A DNA stretch of 64,000 nt from Effusibacillus lacus. Its GTDB lineage: Bacteria; Bacillota; Bacilli; Tumebacillales; Effusibacillaceae. Within the stretch, counting starts at the first letter, position 1. Each line of letters opens with the position of its first letter. The stretch lies in NCBI RefSeq assembly GCF_002335525.1, contig NZ_BDUF01000121.1, forward strand, positions 1 through 64,000. The letters run 5' to 3'. A program made the translations under genes and the position numbers. The notes below the pieces were generated by a model, which saw only the letters and a list, made by a program, of their open reading frames with translations, was not told where the DNA came from and made no database searches. This document shows positions 1-9,976 of this stretch, one piece after another.

Positions 1-112
1 AGGGCAGTGAATGTGCTCCATTCCGAGACCCAGCATACAGGAGGCGCTCTTTCTTTTGCAAACCACAATTTAATTCATTACAGGAATAGCTCCTTATTGT
101 TAATAAATAAAA
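1..112. other. Left edge, no gene assigned
   Basis: This is the stretch downstream of the flippase gene. On the minus strand a frame runs open to the window edge and contains in-frame ATG codons, but there is no convincing ribosome binding site. It could be the start of a gene continuing outside the window; nothing more can be supported. Confidence 0.3.
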
Positions 113-1738
113 TCACTGTCTGATCAGCCACGGATACCGTTCAAGGAGCCGGTTTAAGCGTGGACCGATTTTGGGGATGTAAGAGATCTCTTGCTGGGAG
201 ACGCTTCCCATGACGAGTGTCATGACCCCATAAAAAACGGCTCCCAACGGCAAGATTAAGGCCAGTTCCAAAGTTGCCAGCAAACGGGCGGAACGAATCG
301 CATCCTGAAATATTGTCACAAACAGCAAATGGCTTCCCCAAAGGAACAATCCCATCAAGAAGGTGGCAGCCAGAGGCCTTGTCAGCATCAACCCCAGATG
401 CACCCGAACGCCGGTGTATCGAAACACACTCCGCATGTTCAGCCATGACGACAGCAAGTAGGCCAGTGACGCCGACAGGGCAGCCCCCTCAATCCCCAGC
501 AGGGGGATCAGGGAGAGATTGAGCAGAAATTTGAGCCCGGTACCGATCAGCATGTTGCGGACCGGCAGATACATCAATCCGATTCCCTGCAGCATGTAGG
601 TGGTCAGAATTTCAAAGGACATGAGGATGCCCATAAACGACACGATCCGCATGACATTGGCGCCTTCCGTATGGCGGAACAGCATCATGTCGATCGGGTC
701 CGCCAAGACGAACAGGATTGCCGTAGCAGGAAGAATGGTCAAACTGATCAATCGGAACGAGATGTTGATCCTTTCCTGCATGAGTCGTTCGTTTCGACTG
801 CTGACCGCCTCGGTGATGGCGGGCAGGAGCGAGGTGCCAATGGCCGTGGCCAGCGTGACGGGCAGCTGGATCAGGCGATAGCCGTCATTGGTCAGGATTC
901 CGAAGGATTCAGTGGCTTCTTTCTGGCCTACGCCGATCCACTTCAAAAGGTTTATAACCGTCGCGTTGTCAACAAGCTGCGCGATGGGCAGCACCAACGT
1001 GCCAAGGGATATGGGGATTGCATAAGCAATCAGCTTGCGCAGCATCGGCCAACGGTTGTCCACTTTCCTGCCTGTCAATTTATGCCGAAAGCCCCGCCGC
1101 ATTTTCATAACAGAGTAACCAACAAACAGAAGGCTGGCCAAGGCCCCCACCATACCGCCAAAGGTTGCCGTTGCAGCCCCGAACGAGACATCATAGCCCC
1201 ATTTGAGGACAAAAAAGGTTCCTATAAGGATGGCGGCCACCCGGACAAATTGCTCCACAACCTGGGAAATTCCGGAGGGGGTCATGTTTTGATAGCCCTG
1301 CAGATATCCGCGAAATGCGGCCATTAGCGGTACCACAAGGATGGCAAAGGATAAAGCGCGAATTGCCAACTCCGAGTTCGAATCCCCGAAAAAAACCGCA
1401 AAATAAGGGGCACCGAAAAACATGAGAAAAAAGGCGGTAATCCCCGTGGCAGCCATTAAGCGCAAGGAGATCTTAAAGATCTGGTCCGCCCCGTCATAAT
1501 CCCCATGGACCGTATGTTCCGCAATTGCTTTGGAAAGAGCCAGAGGGAATCCAGCCAGCGCCAGATAAAGGATTATGATGTACAGGTTGTAGGCGATTTG
1601 ATACAGCCCCATCCCGTAGCTTCCGATCATGTTTTGCAGCGGTACTACATAAACGACTCCAAGCACTTTCGAGATCATGCCGGCCAGCGCCAACGCGGCC
1701 GCGCCTTTTACAAACGTCTGGCTTTTGGTTGTATTCAT
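113..1738 (-). CDS. SpoVB/YtgP/MurJ-like polysaccharide flippase
   Basis: A 541-residue polytopic membrane protein with about 14 hydrophobic segments and the N-terminal pattern of the MATE-related polysaccharide transport family (GMISKVLGVVYVVPL, then GLYQIAYNLY). In Firmicutes this family includes YtgP/MurJ, which flips lipid II, and SpoVB, which acts in spore cortex synthesis. The likely role is moving an undecaprenyl-linked glycan precursor across the membrane. The ATG is preceded by GGGAGG at good spacing. A terminator separates it from the sugar operon upstream, so it is probably transcribed on its own. Which family member it is cannot be told from sequence alone. Confidence 0.85.
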   Translation of the reverse strand: MNTTKSQTFVKGAAALALAGMISKVLGVVYVVPLQNMIGSYGMGLYQIAYNLYIIILYLALAGFPLALSKAIAEHTVHGDYDGADQIFKISLRLMAATGITAFFLMFFGAPYFAVFFGDSNSELAIRALSFAILVVPLMAAFRGYLQGYQNMTPSGISQVVEQFVRVAAILIGTFFVLKWGYDVSFGAATATFGGMVGALASLLFVGYSVMKMRRGFRHKLTGRKVDNRWPMLRKLIAYAIPISLGTLVLPIAQLVDNATVINLLKWIGVGQKEATESFGILTNDGYRLIQLPVTLATAIGTSLLPAITEAVSSRNERLMQERINISFRLISLTILPATAILFVLADPIDMMLFRHTEGANVMRIVSFMGILMSFEILTTYMLQGIGLMYLPVRNMLIGTGLKFLLNLSLIPLLGIEGAALSASLAYLLSSWLNMRSVFRYTGVRVHLGLMLTRPLAATFLMGLFLWGSHLLFVTIFQDAIRSARLLATLELALILPLGAVFYGVMTLVMGSVSQQEISYIPKIGPRLNRLLERYPWLIRQ

Positions 1739-1804
1739 GGAACCTCCCGTGCAGCTTCACTCCTCAACAATATACAACATTTCCCGGCCGCTTCCAACTT
1801 AAAA

Positions 1805-1830
1805 AGACCCGCGTTAATCACCGCGGGTCT
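1805..1830 (-). terminator. Rho-independent terminator of the sugar operon
   Basis: A 9-bp perfect stem (AGACCCGCG/CGCGGGTCT, 8-base loop) is followed by TTTTT on the minus strand. It lies 24 bases past the stop codon of the last operon gene. Confidence 0.85.
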
Positions 1831-1853
1831 GGAAAAGGGCCAGGCTCACCATA

Positions 1854-2825
1854 TTAGGCCCACCACATCTCCGGCATGTCTTCCTTGAACAGCAGCCCTT
1901 GCAGGAAGCCGATCGCTTTCGACAGCCCTTCGTCAATGGAGGCCAGCATATCTTCGTGTTCTATTGAGAGAACGTAATCATAACCGACAGAGCGAAGCGC
2001 ACTCGTAAGATCCCGCCACATTTTCTCGTTCTGGCCATATCCGACGGTCCGGAAAACCCACGAACGATCCAGAATTTGGCTGTAATGTTTCGTATCGAGC
2101 ACCCCATTGACGCGGATGTTTGCCTGGTCGAGATAGGTGTCCTTGGCATGCACATGAAAAATCGCTTTTTCACGCCCCAGTTTCTTTACGGCTTCCACCG
2201 GATCGATTCCCTGCCACAAGAGGTGGCTCGGATCAAAATTCGCCCCGATGCTGGGGCCTACTTTGTCCCGTAATTTCAGCAATGTTTCCGGATTGTACAC
2301 TACAAATCCGGGATGCATCTCAAACGCAATTTGCCGGATTCCATGGGATTCTGCGAACTTTGCTTCTTCCTGCCAATAAGGAACTACAACCTCATCCCAC
2401 TGCCATTTGAGAACCTCCAGGTATTCCGGCGGCCAGGAACAGGTAACCCAGTTGGGATACTTTGCTCCCGGATGATCACCTGGACATCCGGCAAAGCCGT
2501 TAACAACGGGAATTTCCAACCGTTCGGCCAGGAGAACCGTTTTTCGCCAAGTTTCATGCGATTGCCTGGCAAATTCCCGATCCGGGTGCATCGGATTTCC
2601 GTGACAGCTTAATCCGCTGATACTTAATCCTCTGCTTTCCACCGCTTTCTTGAAAGCTGTCAATTTCGCCGCATCTTCCAATAATATATCCGGATCGCAA
2701 TGTTTGTTGCCCGGATAATTGCCGGTACCCAATTCTACGGTTTCCACTCCCATTTCGGCAACCTTATCGAGCATCCGTTCAAACGGCAGATCTTGATATA
2801 AAACCGTAAAAACCCCAAGCTTCAT
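1854..2825 (-). CDS. Sugar isomerase/epimerase-type TIM barrel protein
   Basis: 323 residues of the AP-endonuclease-2-like TIM barrel family, which includes xylose-isomerase-like epimerases and inosose dehydratase. Likely metal ligands are Glu169 (AFEMHPG), Asp198/His201 (FDPSHL), His224/His226 (HVHAKD) and Glu289 (SIEHED). I chose the start at 2825 because AGGAGGACACAAA precedes it; that site overlaps the stop codon of the gene upstream, suggesting translational coupling. It is the last gene of the operon. The substrate is probably a keto-sugar or keto-inositol made by the neighbouring dehydrogenases, which is inference from context. Confidence 0.8.
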   Translation of the reverse strand: MKLGVFTVLYQDLPFERMLDKVAEMGVETVELGTGNYPGNKHCDPDILLEDAAKLTAFKKAVESRGLSISGLSCHGNPMHPDREFARQSHETWRKTVLLAERLEIPVVNGFAGCPGDHPGAKYPNWVTCSWPPEYLEVLKWQWDEVVVPYWQEEAKFAESHGIRQIAFEMHPGFVVYNPETLLKLRDKVGPSIGANFDPSHLLWQGIDPVEAVKKLGREKAIFHVHAKDTYLDQANIRVNGVLDTKHYSQILDRSWVFRTVGYGQNEKMWRDLTSALRSVGYDYVLSIEHEDMLASIDEGLSKAIGFLQGLLFKEDMPEMWWA

Positions 2826-2836
2826 TTTGTGTCCTC

Positions 2837-3994
2837 CTAATAGATCTGAATCCACTTCTTAGCGCGGTGGCTCTCCAAAATAGCATCTATTAATCGCATA
2901 ATGCGGTGTCCATCGTCAAAAGTAGCAAAAGAAGAAACCGTTTCCTGTTCGGTACCTGTCTTCCTTCTCATCACCGCTCCGTAAAAATCAAGAAAAAGAT
3001 TCTTTAACCCGTCCGGCCAACCTTCCTGGTGTCCGCCAGGATAATGAACGAGTTTGGCGGCTTGCGGCGACAGAAGCGAAGCATCTCTCACGAGTTCCCG
3101 GTTCGGCTCGTCACGCTGACCGATCCAGAGTCGGTTGGGTTCTTCCTGATCCCAGGCCAATGTTGCTTTTTCTGCCGCAATTTCGAAATACAATCGATTT
3201 TTGCGACCGGCACTTACCTGTGATACAGTGAACACTCCGTGAACACCATCTTCAAAATGAACCAGAACACTCCCGTAATCTTCCGTTGTGATCTTGACAT
3301 CTACCCGTTCCGCTTCTTTGCTTGTCGAAAACGTGGTCAAATGGTCTTTGGGCTTGCGCCGAACAGGATGCACGGTTTTCAAATCGGCAAACACTTCCAC
3401 AATCTTTTTCCCCAGCACATGCTGAACCGTGTCGCACCAATGCGATCCGATATCGGCAATCGCCCGGGAAGCCCCATTGTGTTCGGGATTCAAGCGCCAG
3501 TTATAATCAGTGTCGTACAACAGCCAGTCCTGAACGTACCCGCCGTAGACCAGATTCGGCTTTCCATATTCACCGCCGGCAACAGCTTCCCTGGCCTGCG
3601 CAACAAGGGGATAGTGGCGGTAGTTAAAACAGACTCCGCTGACGCCCGAACTCTTTTTGGCCAATTCGTTTAATTCGGCTGATTCGTCACTGTTCATTGC
3701 CAGCGGCTTTTCCGATAACAGGTGTTTTCCCGCCAACAACACGGCCTTGTTAATAGGGAAGTGGAGATGATTCGGCGTGCAGTTGTGGATCACCTCGACT
3801 TCGGGATCGTTGATCAATTCGTTATAATCACCATACGCTTTTCGTATGCCAAACTGGTTGGCTTTTTCCAGCGCTTTCTCTTTGCTGCTGGCAGCGATGG
3901 CGACCACCTCAACATGATTGAGACGTCGTAACTGTTCCAATTGGGATGTGGCGGAAAATCCCGTTCCGATCATTCCTGCTTTTACTTTGTTCAT
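2837..3994 (-). CDS. Gfo/Idh/MocA family oxidoreductase
   Basis: 385 residues with an N-terminal Rossmann fold (GMIGTGFSA, residues 7-15), the EKPLA motif at 95-99 whose Lys is usually catalytic, and a C-terminal alpha/beta substrate domain. The family oxidises or reduces sugars and inositols with NAD(P). It lies between the ABC permease and the TIM-barrel gene, and the operon holds a second enzyme of the same family. Two such dehydrogenases plus two TIM-barrel isomerases suggest a 3-keto-sugar or inositol route in which one oxidises and the other may reduce; this is inferred. Confidence 0.85.
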   Translation of the reverse strand: MNKVKAGMIGTGFSATSQLEQLRRLNHVEVVAIAASSKEKALEKANQFGIRKAYGDYNELINDPEVEVIHNCTPNHLHFPINKAVLLAGKHLLSEKPLAMNSDESAELNELAKKSSGVSGVCFNYRHYPLVAQAREAVAGGEYGKPNLVYGGYVQDWLLYDTDYNWRLNPEHNGASRAIADIGSHWCDTVQHVLGKKIVEVFADLKTVHPVRRKPKDHLTTFSTSKEAERVDVKITTEDYGSVLVHFEDGVHGVFTVSQVSAGRKNRLYFEIAAEKATLAWDQEEPNRLWIGQRDEPNRELVRDASLLSPQAAKLVHYPGGHQEGWPDGLKNLFLDFYGAVMRRKTGTEQETVSSFATFDDGHRIMRLIDAILESHRAKKWIQIY

Positions 3995-4040
3995 CCATGT
4001 CCCCTACCATTCTGGCATAAACTATTTGTCGCTTTGCTAT

Positions 4041-5027
4041 TTATCTCTTGATGGTCCGGCGACCGAAGGCAACTGCCAAGATAATAATCAAACCTTTTAC
4101 CACCATTTGTTGACTCACATCGAGCCCCATAATGATCAAACCGTTATTGATCATACCGATCATCAAAGCCCCAAACACAGTACCTATCACAGTACCCATT
4201 CCGCCAAACAAACTGGTTCCGCCCAGGATTACGGCAGCGATAACAGACAATTCGTCTCCCTCACCGAGCGTAAATCGTCCCGCTTGCAGACGGCCTGCGT
4301 ACAACATACCGGCCAGACCCGCCAATATCCCCGAACCCACCAGGACCAAAAGTTTAATTCTGGCGGTATTCACACCGGAAAACCTTGCAGCACTTTCATT
4401 ACCGCCAGTTGCGAGCGTTTGGCGTCCAAATGCCGTTTTTCGGAGCAAGATGTGACCGATTGCCGCTACCAGTAACGTCCAAACAAGCAACACAGGGATA
4501 GGACCGATATCACCGGAACCGAAAACAAAGTTATAAGTTTTATTTAAAATCGGCACCGGTGCTGTATTGGTAATCCACATCGCGAACCCTTTGGCTATCC
4601 CCATCATTCCCAACGTAACAAGAAAGGACGGGATCGCAACTCTTGTTACAAGCAGTCCGTTAATCAATCCTATAACAGCCCCGGTTCCCAATCCTGCCAC
4701 AATTCCTCCTGCCATACCGAATCCCGCTTTCATGGCCAGTGCTGTGGTTAAGGAAGAAAGTGCCGCAATGGAACCGACAGAGAGATCGATTTCGGCCGCC
4801 GCAATAACGAATGTCATCGCTACACCCATAATCGCGATCACGGCGGTTTGTCTTACAATATTCAGAAGATTGTTGGCAGATAGAAACCCTTCGTCATAAA
4901 GACTTATTGAGAAGTAAATGAATACACCGACAAACGCAATATAAACGATGTATCTTTTCCAATCAAAATTTTGTAAAGGATTTTTGCCCTGTACAGGTTC
5001 TGAAGCCCTAGAAACCTTGGATTGCAT
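4041..5027 (-). CDS. Sugar ABC transporter permease, RbsC type
   Basis: A 328-residue inner-membrane protein of the ribose/galactose/inositol importer family (BPD_transp_2). It has many hydrophobic helices, the family motif AAAEIDLSVGSIAAL near residue 85, and a conserved GGTSLFGGMGT loop near the C-terminus. AGGAGGCGC precedes the ATG, and its start overlaps the ATPase gene by 20 bp, so the two are translationally coupled. With the ATPase and the lipoprotein encoded upstream it forms a complete importer. Confidence 0.9.
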   Translation of the reverse strand: MQSKVSRASEPVQGKNPLQNFDWKRYIVYIAFVGVFIYFSISLYDEGFLSANNLLNIVRQTAVIAIMGVAMTFVIAAAEIDLSVGSIAALSSLTTALAMKAGFGMAGGIVAGLGTGAVIGLINGLLVTRVAIPSFLVTLGMMGIAKGFAMWITNTAPVPILNKTYNFVFGSGDIGPIPVLLVWTLLVAAIGHILLRKTAFGRQTLATGGNESAARFSGVNTARIKLLVLVGSGILAGLAGMLYAGRLQAGRFTLGEGDELSVIAAVILGGTSLFGGMGTVIGTVFGALMIGMINNGLIIMGLDVSQQMVVKGLIIILAVAFGRRTIKR

Positions 5028-6507
5028 GCTGCAGCGCCTCCTCCGACCTGATCTCTCTCCGATACATTTCCTTTGTCACTTTTCCCCCGTGCAACACGAT
5101 TACCCGGTCACTTAGCGCAAGGAGTTCCGGAAGTTCCGAGGAGATCACGATAATTGCTTTTCCGCTGTCCGCCAATGAGCGGATGATTTCGATAATCTCG
5201 GTTTTGGCCCCAATGTCTACCCCAATGGTTGGTTCGTCCAAAATTAAAATATCAGGAGAAGTGGCCAACCACTTGGCCAATACGATTTTTTGCTGATTTC
5301 CTCCTGACAACAAGCGGGAGGTCTTGAAAATACTGTCCGTCTTGATGTTGAGTCGTTGAACAAACTCTTGGGCTATCTGATTTGCTTTTTGTTCATCGAT
5401 AAACGGGCCTTTTTTCACACTGGACAAAATCGGCAAAAGGGTATTGTCTTTTAAACTGTGATCGAGGATTAATCCCTGCATTCTTCGATCCTCGGGAACC
5501 AGTGCGATACCAGCTTTTATGGCGTCTTGAGGTTTTTTTATCGATTGTTGCCGCCCATTGATCACAATTTCTCCGCCGTCGATCGGATCGATCCCGAATA
5601 AAGCGCGAACCGTTTCGGATCGTCCGCTTCCCATCAATCCTGCAATTCCGAGAATCTCTCCCCGGTATAAATCAAAGCTTACTCCGTTCACCCTTTGCCC
5701 GGATACCAGGTCTCTTACCTGGAGAATAGGCTCTTGATTTCTTTGGTAATTGCGGTCTTTCCATTCAAAGGCGTGTTCCAAATTCCCCCCAACAATATGT
5801 TGGATGACACTTTCCAAACTTAACTCACTGCAGGCCGCGGTAATGACACGTTTTCCGTCGCGTAAAATTGTAATTCGTTCACATATCCGAAAAATCTCGT
5901 CCATACGATGTGAAATATAAATAATGGCAATTCCTTTATCTTTTAATTTGTTGATCATTTGAAACAATACTTCAGTTTCGTTTTTCGTGAGAGACGAAGT
6001 AGGCTCATCCATGATGAGAATCTTCGTATCTTGCGAAAGAGCCTTGGCAATTTCCGTCATTTGCCAGTATCCCACGCCAAGCTGCTCAACCGGGGTATTG
6101 GGGTCAATATTGACGTTCAGTTCGATCAGAAGTTCTTCTGTTAGACGAAGACATTCCTGGTCGTCAATCAAACCAAATTTGTTTTTGGGTTCCCGGCTGA
6201 GAAAGATGTTTTGAGCTACGGTCAGGGTGGGTATCAGGCTAAACTCCTGGAAAATCATCGATATTCCATTTTCTTTAGCGTCGCTTGGTTGTTTAATTGT
6301 TACCCGGGAACCATTGATCGTAATTTCTCCTTCATCAAGTTCGTATACGCCGGTCAAAATTTTCATCAATGTCGACTTGCCGGCCCCGTTGCCTCCCATC
6401 AAGGCATGGACTTCCCCGCTTCGCAATTCAAAATCCACTTTGTCAAGCACCTTGATTCCGTTAAAAGACTTTGAGATTTGAGACATCTTCAGTACCGGTT
6501 TTTCCAT
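5008..6507 (-). CDS. Sugar ABC transporter ATPase, RbsA type
   Basis: 499 residues with two ABC domains in tandem, the hallmark of the carbohydrate-uptake CUT2 class. Domain 1 has GGNGAGKST (Walker A) and ILIMDEPTSSL (Walker B). Domain 2 has a degenerate Walker A (GLMGSGRSE), the signature LSGGNQQK and ILILDEPTIGVD. This asymmetry, with a weak second ATP site, is usual for RbsA/MglA/XylG. AAAGGATG precedes the ATG. It energises the permease encoded immediately downstream. Confidence 0.93.
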   Translation of the reverse strand: MEKPVLKMSQISKSFNGIKVLDKVDFELRSGEVHALMGGNGAGKSTLMKILTGVYELDEGEITINGSRVTIKQPSDAKENGISMIFQEFSLIPTLTVAQNIFLSREPKNKFGLIDDQECLRLTEELLIELNVNIDPNTPVEQLGVGYWQMTEIAKALSQDTKILIMDEPTSSLTKNETEVLFQMINKLKDKGIAIIYISHRMDEIFRICERITILRDGKRVITAACSELSLESVIQHIVGGNLEHAFEWKDRNYQRNQEPILQVRDLVSGQRVNGVSFDLYRGEILGIAGLMGSGRSETVRALFGIDPIDGGEIVINGRQQSIKKPQDAIKAGIALVPEDRRMQGLILDHSLKDNTLLPILSSVKKGPFIDEQKANQIAQEFVQRLNIKTDSIFKTSRLLSGGNQQKIVLAKWLATSPDILILDEPTIGVDIGAKTEIIEIIRSLADSGKAIIVISSELPELLALSDRVIVLHGGKVTKEMYRREIRSEEALQHAIQGF

Positions 6508-6578
6508 GGTATATCATCCTTTAATTTACCTAAACAGGGCCACCGTGAGTCGGTATGGCCCCATTCAGTTTATCTGCT

Positions 6579-7745
6579 TTACTTTTCAATTTTGACCCAA
6601 GCGTTTTTCCCGGCCGATTCCAAAATCGCGTCCGTGATAACAGCAATTTGATAGCCATCATAGAAGTTCGGCGATACATCTGTGTCGTTTACAATTGCCT
6701 TAAAGAAATCATAAACCTCAATAATCTTCGTTTCACCGTAACCGATTCCCAATGCCGGAATAGGCCATAAACCTTCACCATACGGATGTGCCGGACCGGT
6801 GTAAACGGTTCTGAACCCGCGGCGATCTACGGGATCATCCGCAAAACAGACTTGCAGTTCATCGCGTCGTTCATAATTAAAGTAGAGAGAACCTTTTTCT
6901 CCGTGAATTTCAAATGTTAAGAAGTTGTTGCGTCCCCAAGCATTACGGGTTGCTTCAATGCTTCCCACTGCTCCGTTTTCGAATTTCACCAGTGTAGTGA
7001 ACTCATCATCCACGTCGACCGGTTTTTTCGGAACGTCCTGAGATGCCTTCACGGTTCCCAGCTTATCTACCCCGTCGGATTGAACCGGACGCTCCGGGAT
7101 CCAGGTTTGGGTTGTAGCCATTACATCCGTGATTTCTCCAACCAAATAGCGGGCGAAATCAATGACGTGTGTTCCAATATCACCGAGTGCCCCGGAGCCC
7201 GCGATGCTTTTTTGAAAACGCCAGGACAGAGGAGAATTGGGATCCGCAGACCAATCTTGCAGATAGGTTCCACGGAAATTCAGAATTTTGCCGACAGCTC
7301 CTTCTTCAATGTACTTTTTAGCCAGAGCCACAGCCGGAGTACGACGATAATTGAATGCCACCATATGTTTGACGCCCGCTTCTTTTACAGCATCAAGCAT
7401 TGCCTTCGCTTCTGCGGCGTTTCGCGCAAGCGGTTTTTCCGAAATAACATGTTTCCCCGCTTTTGCTGCGGCTATTGCTATTTCCGCGTGGGAATCATTC
7501 GGAGTTGCGATATCAATAATATCAATCTCCGGATTCTCGACCACTTTTCTCCAGTCGGAAGTATAGCCGTCGTAACCGAAACGGGCAGCTGCATCTCTAG
7601 CCGCTTCTTCAGTTACATCCGCAATCATTTTACGATGCGGAATAGCCGGCGCCGGCCAGAAAAACATCGGCATCCCCGCATAAGCGAGCGAATGTGCCTT
7701 TCCCATAAACCCTGCACCAATCATTCCCACGTTTAATTTTTTCAT
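6579..7745 (-). CDS. Gfo/Idh/MocA family oxidoreductase
   Basis: 388 residues, with GMIGAGFMG at 7-15 for NAD(P) binding and EKPLA at 103-107. The sequence GDIGTHVIDFARYL in the second half supplies the Asp and His usual in the inositol dehydrogenase/glucose-fructose oxidoreductase family. I moved the start to 7745, where GAGGAGGC is well placed; an open frame continues upstream without a ribosome site. It is the operon's first dehydrogenase, between the binding lipoprotein and the ATPase gene, and is clearly diverged from the second one. Confidence 0.86.
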   Translation of the reverse strand: MKKLNVGMIGAGFMGKAHSLAYAGMPMFFWPAPAIPHRKMIADVTEEAARDAAARFGYDGYTSDWRKVVENPEIDIIDIATPNDSHAEIAIAAAKAGKHVISEKPLARNAAEAKAMLDAVKEAGVKHMVAFNYRRTPAVALAKKYIEEGAVGKILNFRGTYLQDWSADPNSPLSWRFQKSIAGSGALGDIGTHVIDFARYLVGEITDVMATTQTWIPERPVQSDGVDKLGTVKASQDVPKKPVDVDDEFTTLVKFENGAVGSIEATRNAWGRNNFLTFEIHGEKGSLYFNYERRDELQVCFADDPVDRRGFRTVYTGPAHPYGEGLWPIPALGIGYGETKIIEVYDFFKAIVNDTDVSPNFYDGYQIAVITDAILESAGKNAWVKIEK

Positions 7746-7828
7746 AGACTTTTGCCTCCTCAGCCAGGATTCCCGACATTGTTCAACCGGGAATCCCGGC
7801 AATGTGTTCATAAATCGATCAATTCCTA

Positions 7829-8989
7829 TTATTTTGCAGCATTCTGAATATCCTTTGGCGCATCCTGGTGATAGACCATTTGCCAAGCCTTCAGAATGTT
7901 GTCCTTGGTTACTTTCAATGCCGGAACCGCTACATAGGCCGGAGCTTCTTTGCCGAGCAAAGCGTACCCTGCAAGAATAGCTTCTGCGACACCCTGATCA
8001 TAGGGGAGTTGGGCTCCAAGTCCTTTAATGGGTCCACCTTGCGCAATATCCAATGCTACATTGGTACCCAGGTCAATTGTTGTAATAATCAAATCGTTAC
8101 GTCCCGCTGTGCGGGCAGCTGCAAGCGCACCTTCCGCCGGTACGTCCCATACAACAAAAATCCCATTGAGATCCGGATTCTTAGTCAGCATGGCCGCAGC
8201 AACTTTTTCTCCGTCATTCGGTCCGGTAATGCCTCCACGAGCGACGATTTGAATATCGGGGTATTTTTCCTTGATTGTTTTCTCAAAAGCGTCGGTTCTT
8301 TGTTTGGTTACAAAGAAGTCTGCGTCGTGGAAGATAACTCCCACTTTCCCCTTGCCGCCAAGTTTTTCGGCCATGATCTTTGCTGCTTCCACACCGTTTC
8401 CATAGTTGTCGGCCGAAACCACGCTGACGTAATCCTTGCCATGCGTTAAGTCCTTTGGCGTATTGTCCATAAACACCAATTTCACGCCTTGCTCAGCCGC
8501 TTTCTTATAAGCGCTTGCCGTTGAAACAGGGTCTACCGGGATACTCACAATAATGTCCGGCTTCTTTGCCAGTACAGTTTCAATATCAGCAACCTGCTTT
8601 TCGGCTTTAAATTGAGCGTCCGTAACAGCTACAACTTCAATTCCCATCTTAGTAAACGTTGTTTTGAGGCCCTCAACCTGAGCGGTTGACCAGTCGTTAC
8701 CCGCATAATGCATAACAAGAGCTGCTTTGTATTTCTTTTCTTTTATTTTCTTGATGTCTTCTTCGGTCAACTTTAACGTCTTGGCGGATACAGCCGATTC
8801 ACCGTGCGGACCCTTGCTGAGGATTTCGCTATCCGGAAGCTCTTGGTTAACAGTAATTGGCCCGCCGCTTTCTGCCGTTTTGGCAGCCGGAGCTTTTGTT
8901 TCCTGAGTTTGGTTGCCGCCGCATCCTGCCATTAAGCCGGCAACCAATGCAGAACTGAAAAGTAATGCAAAGGTTTTTTTTACTTTCAT
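7829..8989 (-). CDS. Sugar-binding lipoprotein of the ABC importer
   Basis: 386 residues with a signal peptide and lipobox (LMAGC, Cys23), followed by a low-complexity linker and a periplasmic-binding-protein type 1 fold as in RbsB. It would be anchored on the outer face of the membrane and deliver ligand to the permease. The start at 8989 follows AAGGGGGTC; the open frame upstream of it has no ribosome site. The family binds ribose, galactose, xylose, inositol or autoinducer-2, and sequence alone does not fix the ligand. Confidence 0.9.
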   Translation of the reverse strand: MKVKKTFALLFSSALVAGLMAGCGGNQTQETKAPAAKTAESGGPITVNQELPDSEILSKGPHGESAVSAKTLKLTEEDIKKIKEKKYKAALVMHYAGNDWSTAQVEGLKTTFTKMGIEVVAVTDAQFKAEKQVADIETVLAKKPDIIVSIPVDPVSTASAYKKAAEQGVKLVFMDNTPKDLTHGKDYVSVVSADNYGNGVEAAKIMAEKLGGKGKVGVIFHDADFFVTKQRTDAFEKTIKEKYPDIQIVARGGITGPNDGEKVAAAMLTKNPDLNGIFVVWDVPAEGALAAARTAGRNDLIITTIDLGTNVALDIAQGGPIKGLGAQLPYDQGVAEAILAGYALLGKEAPAYVAVPALKVTKDNILKAWQMVYHQDAPKDIQNAAK

Positions 8990-9024
8990 AAAACTGACCC
9001 CCTTATTTTGAAAAATGTTATATT

Positions 9025-9038
9025 TCCAAGCGTTTAAA
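9025..9038. promoter_or_regulatory. Possible catabolite-responsive (cre) site
   Basis: The minus-strand sequence TTTAAACGCTTGGA agrees with the Bacillus CcpA cre consensus TGWAARCGYTWNCW at 12 of 14 positions. It lies 36 bases upstream of the lipoprotein start codon. Weak, from consensus matching only. Confidence 0.35.
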
Positions 9039-9065
9039 TACGCCAAGAAATCAATTGAAGCCAAC

Positions 9066-9881
9066 TTAGACCAGTTGAAAATTCGATTGCAAATAGTCTT
9101 TGCTGATTTGCGCACCTTTCTTTGGATCCTCATAGCTGTCCAATTCCACGGTAATCCAACCCTGATAGTTCTTTTCCCTCAACACCTGAATCATCTCATG
9201 AAAGTTCTGTTTCCCTTTTCCTAAGGGCAAGAATTCTCCTGCGGCGTAATCTTTGAAATGAACATACCTTATGCGATCTGCGTATTTTTTCATGATTTCA
9301 GCCGGATTTCCGCCTCCCGCCTCAAGATGTGCGGTGTCAGGACAAAGATGAATGTCAGTCAAAGGCATCAATTTATCCAATTGTTCCGGGGACTGCACGA
9401 TAGTTCCCAGATGTGGATGATAACTTGGAATCAAAGAGTTTTTTTCCGCAATCGCGACCACTTTATTTAGTGCGTCTCCCAAAGCTTTGTAGTCTTCCTC
9501 CAATATTCCTTTAGCCCGGATAGCCCCTCCGCCTACCACAAGGTGTTGAGCTCCCATTTCGGAGGCAAATGCAGCGACCGTTTCAATCTTCCCTAGTTCT
9601 TCTTCCAGAATGTCCGGATAAATGAAATTAGCTCCCGAATAGACCGCTATTAATTCCAAAGAATGCGCTTTCATAAGGCCGCGAAAATCATTTTTCCGAT
9701 CCATGTACTGCATCAAGTTGCCGTCAAAAATTTCAAACCCTTTGTATCCTGCCGCTGAGATGTCCGCCAACGCTTGTTCTGTTGAACCATTTGCCAGATA
9801 GTACAAATCTTTCACAGATGTTACTCCTGCTGGATGGCCAACCACTCCTCCCCAGGTATTTGTCTGATAACCTAATTTCAT
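9066..9881 (-). CDS. IolE-like TIM barrel isomerase/dehydratase
   Basis: 271 residues of the xylose-isomerase-like TIM barrel family. The stretch YHPHLGT (154-160), CPDTAHLEAGGGNP (180-193), YVHFKD (206-211) and Glu246 resembles the metal site of inosose dehydratase IolE and of ketose 3-epimerases. The start at 9881 follows TAGGAGG. It is the first structural gene after the LacI operator, so it is a committed part of the pathway. An inositol-type substrate is favoured by the IolE-like motif but not proven; a 3-keto-sugar epimerase is the alternative. Confidence 0.8.
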   Translation of the reverse strand: MKLGYQTNTWGGVVGHPAGVTSVKDLYYLANGSTEQALADISAAGYKGFEIFDGNLMQYMDRKNDFRGLMKAHSLELIAVYSGANFIYPDILEEELGKIETVAAFASEMGAQHLVVGGGAIRAKGILEEDYKALGDALNKVVAIAEKNSLIPSYHPHLGTIVQSPEQLDKLMPLTDIHLCPDTAHLEAGGGNPAEIMKKYADRIRYVHFKDYAAGEFLPLGKGKQNFHEMIQVLREKNYQGWITVELDSYEDPKKGAQISKDYLQSNFQLV

Positions 9882-9976
9882 CCCGAAAAACCTCCTATGA
9901 TAAAGTTTTTTATTCGCCTGCCCATTTGCAGTTAATATTTCACCAAATCTTGGAACGGACTTTTTCACCCCCTTGA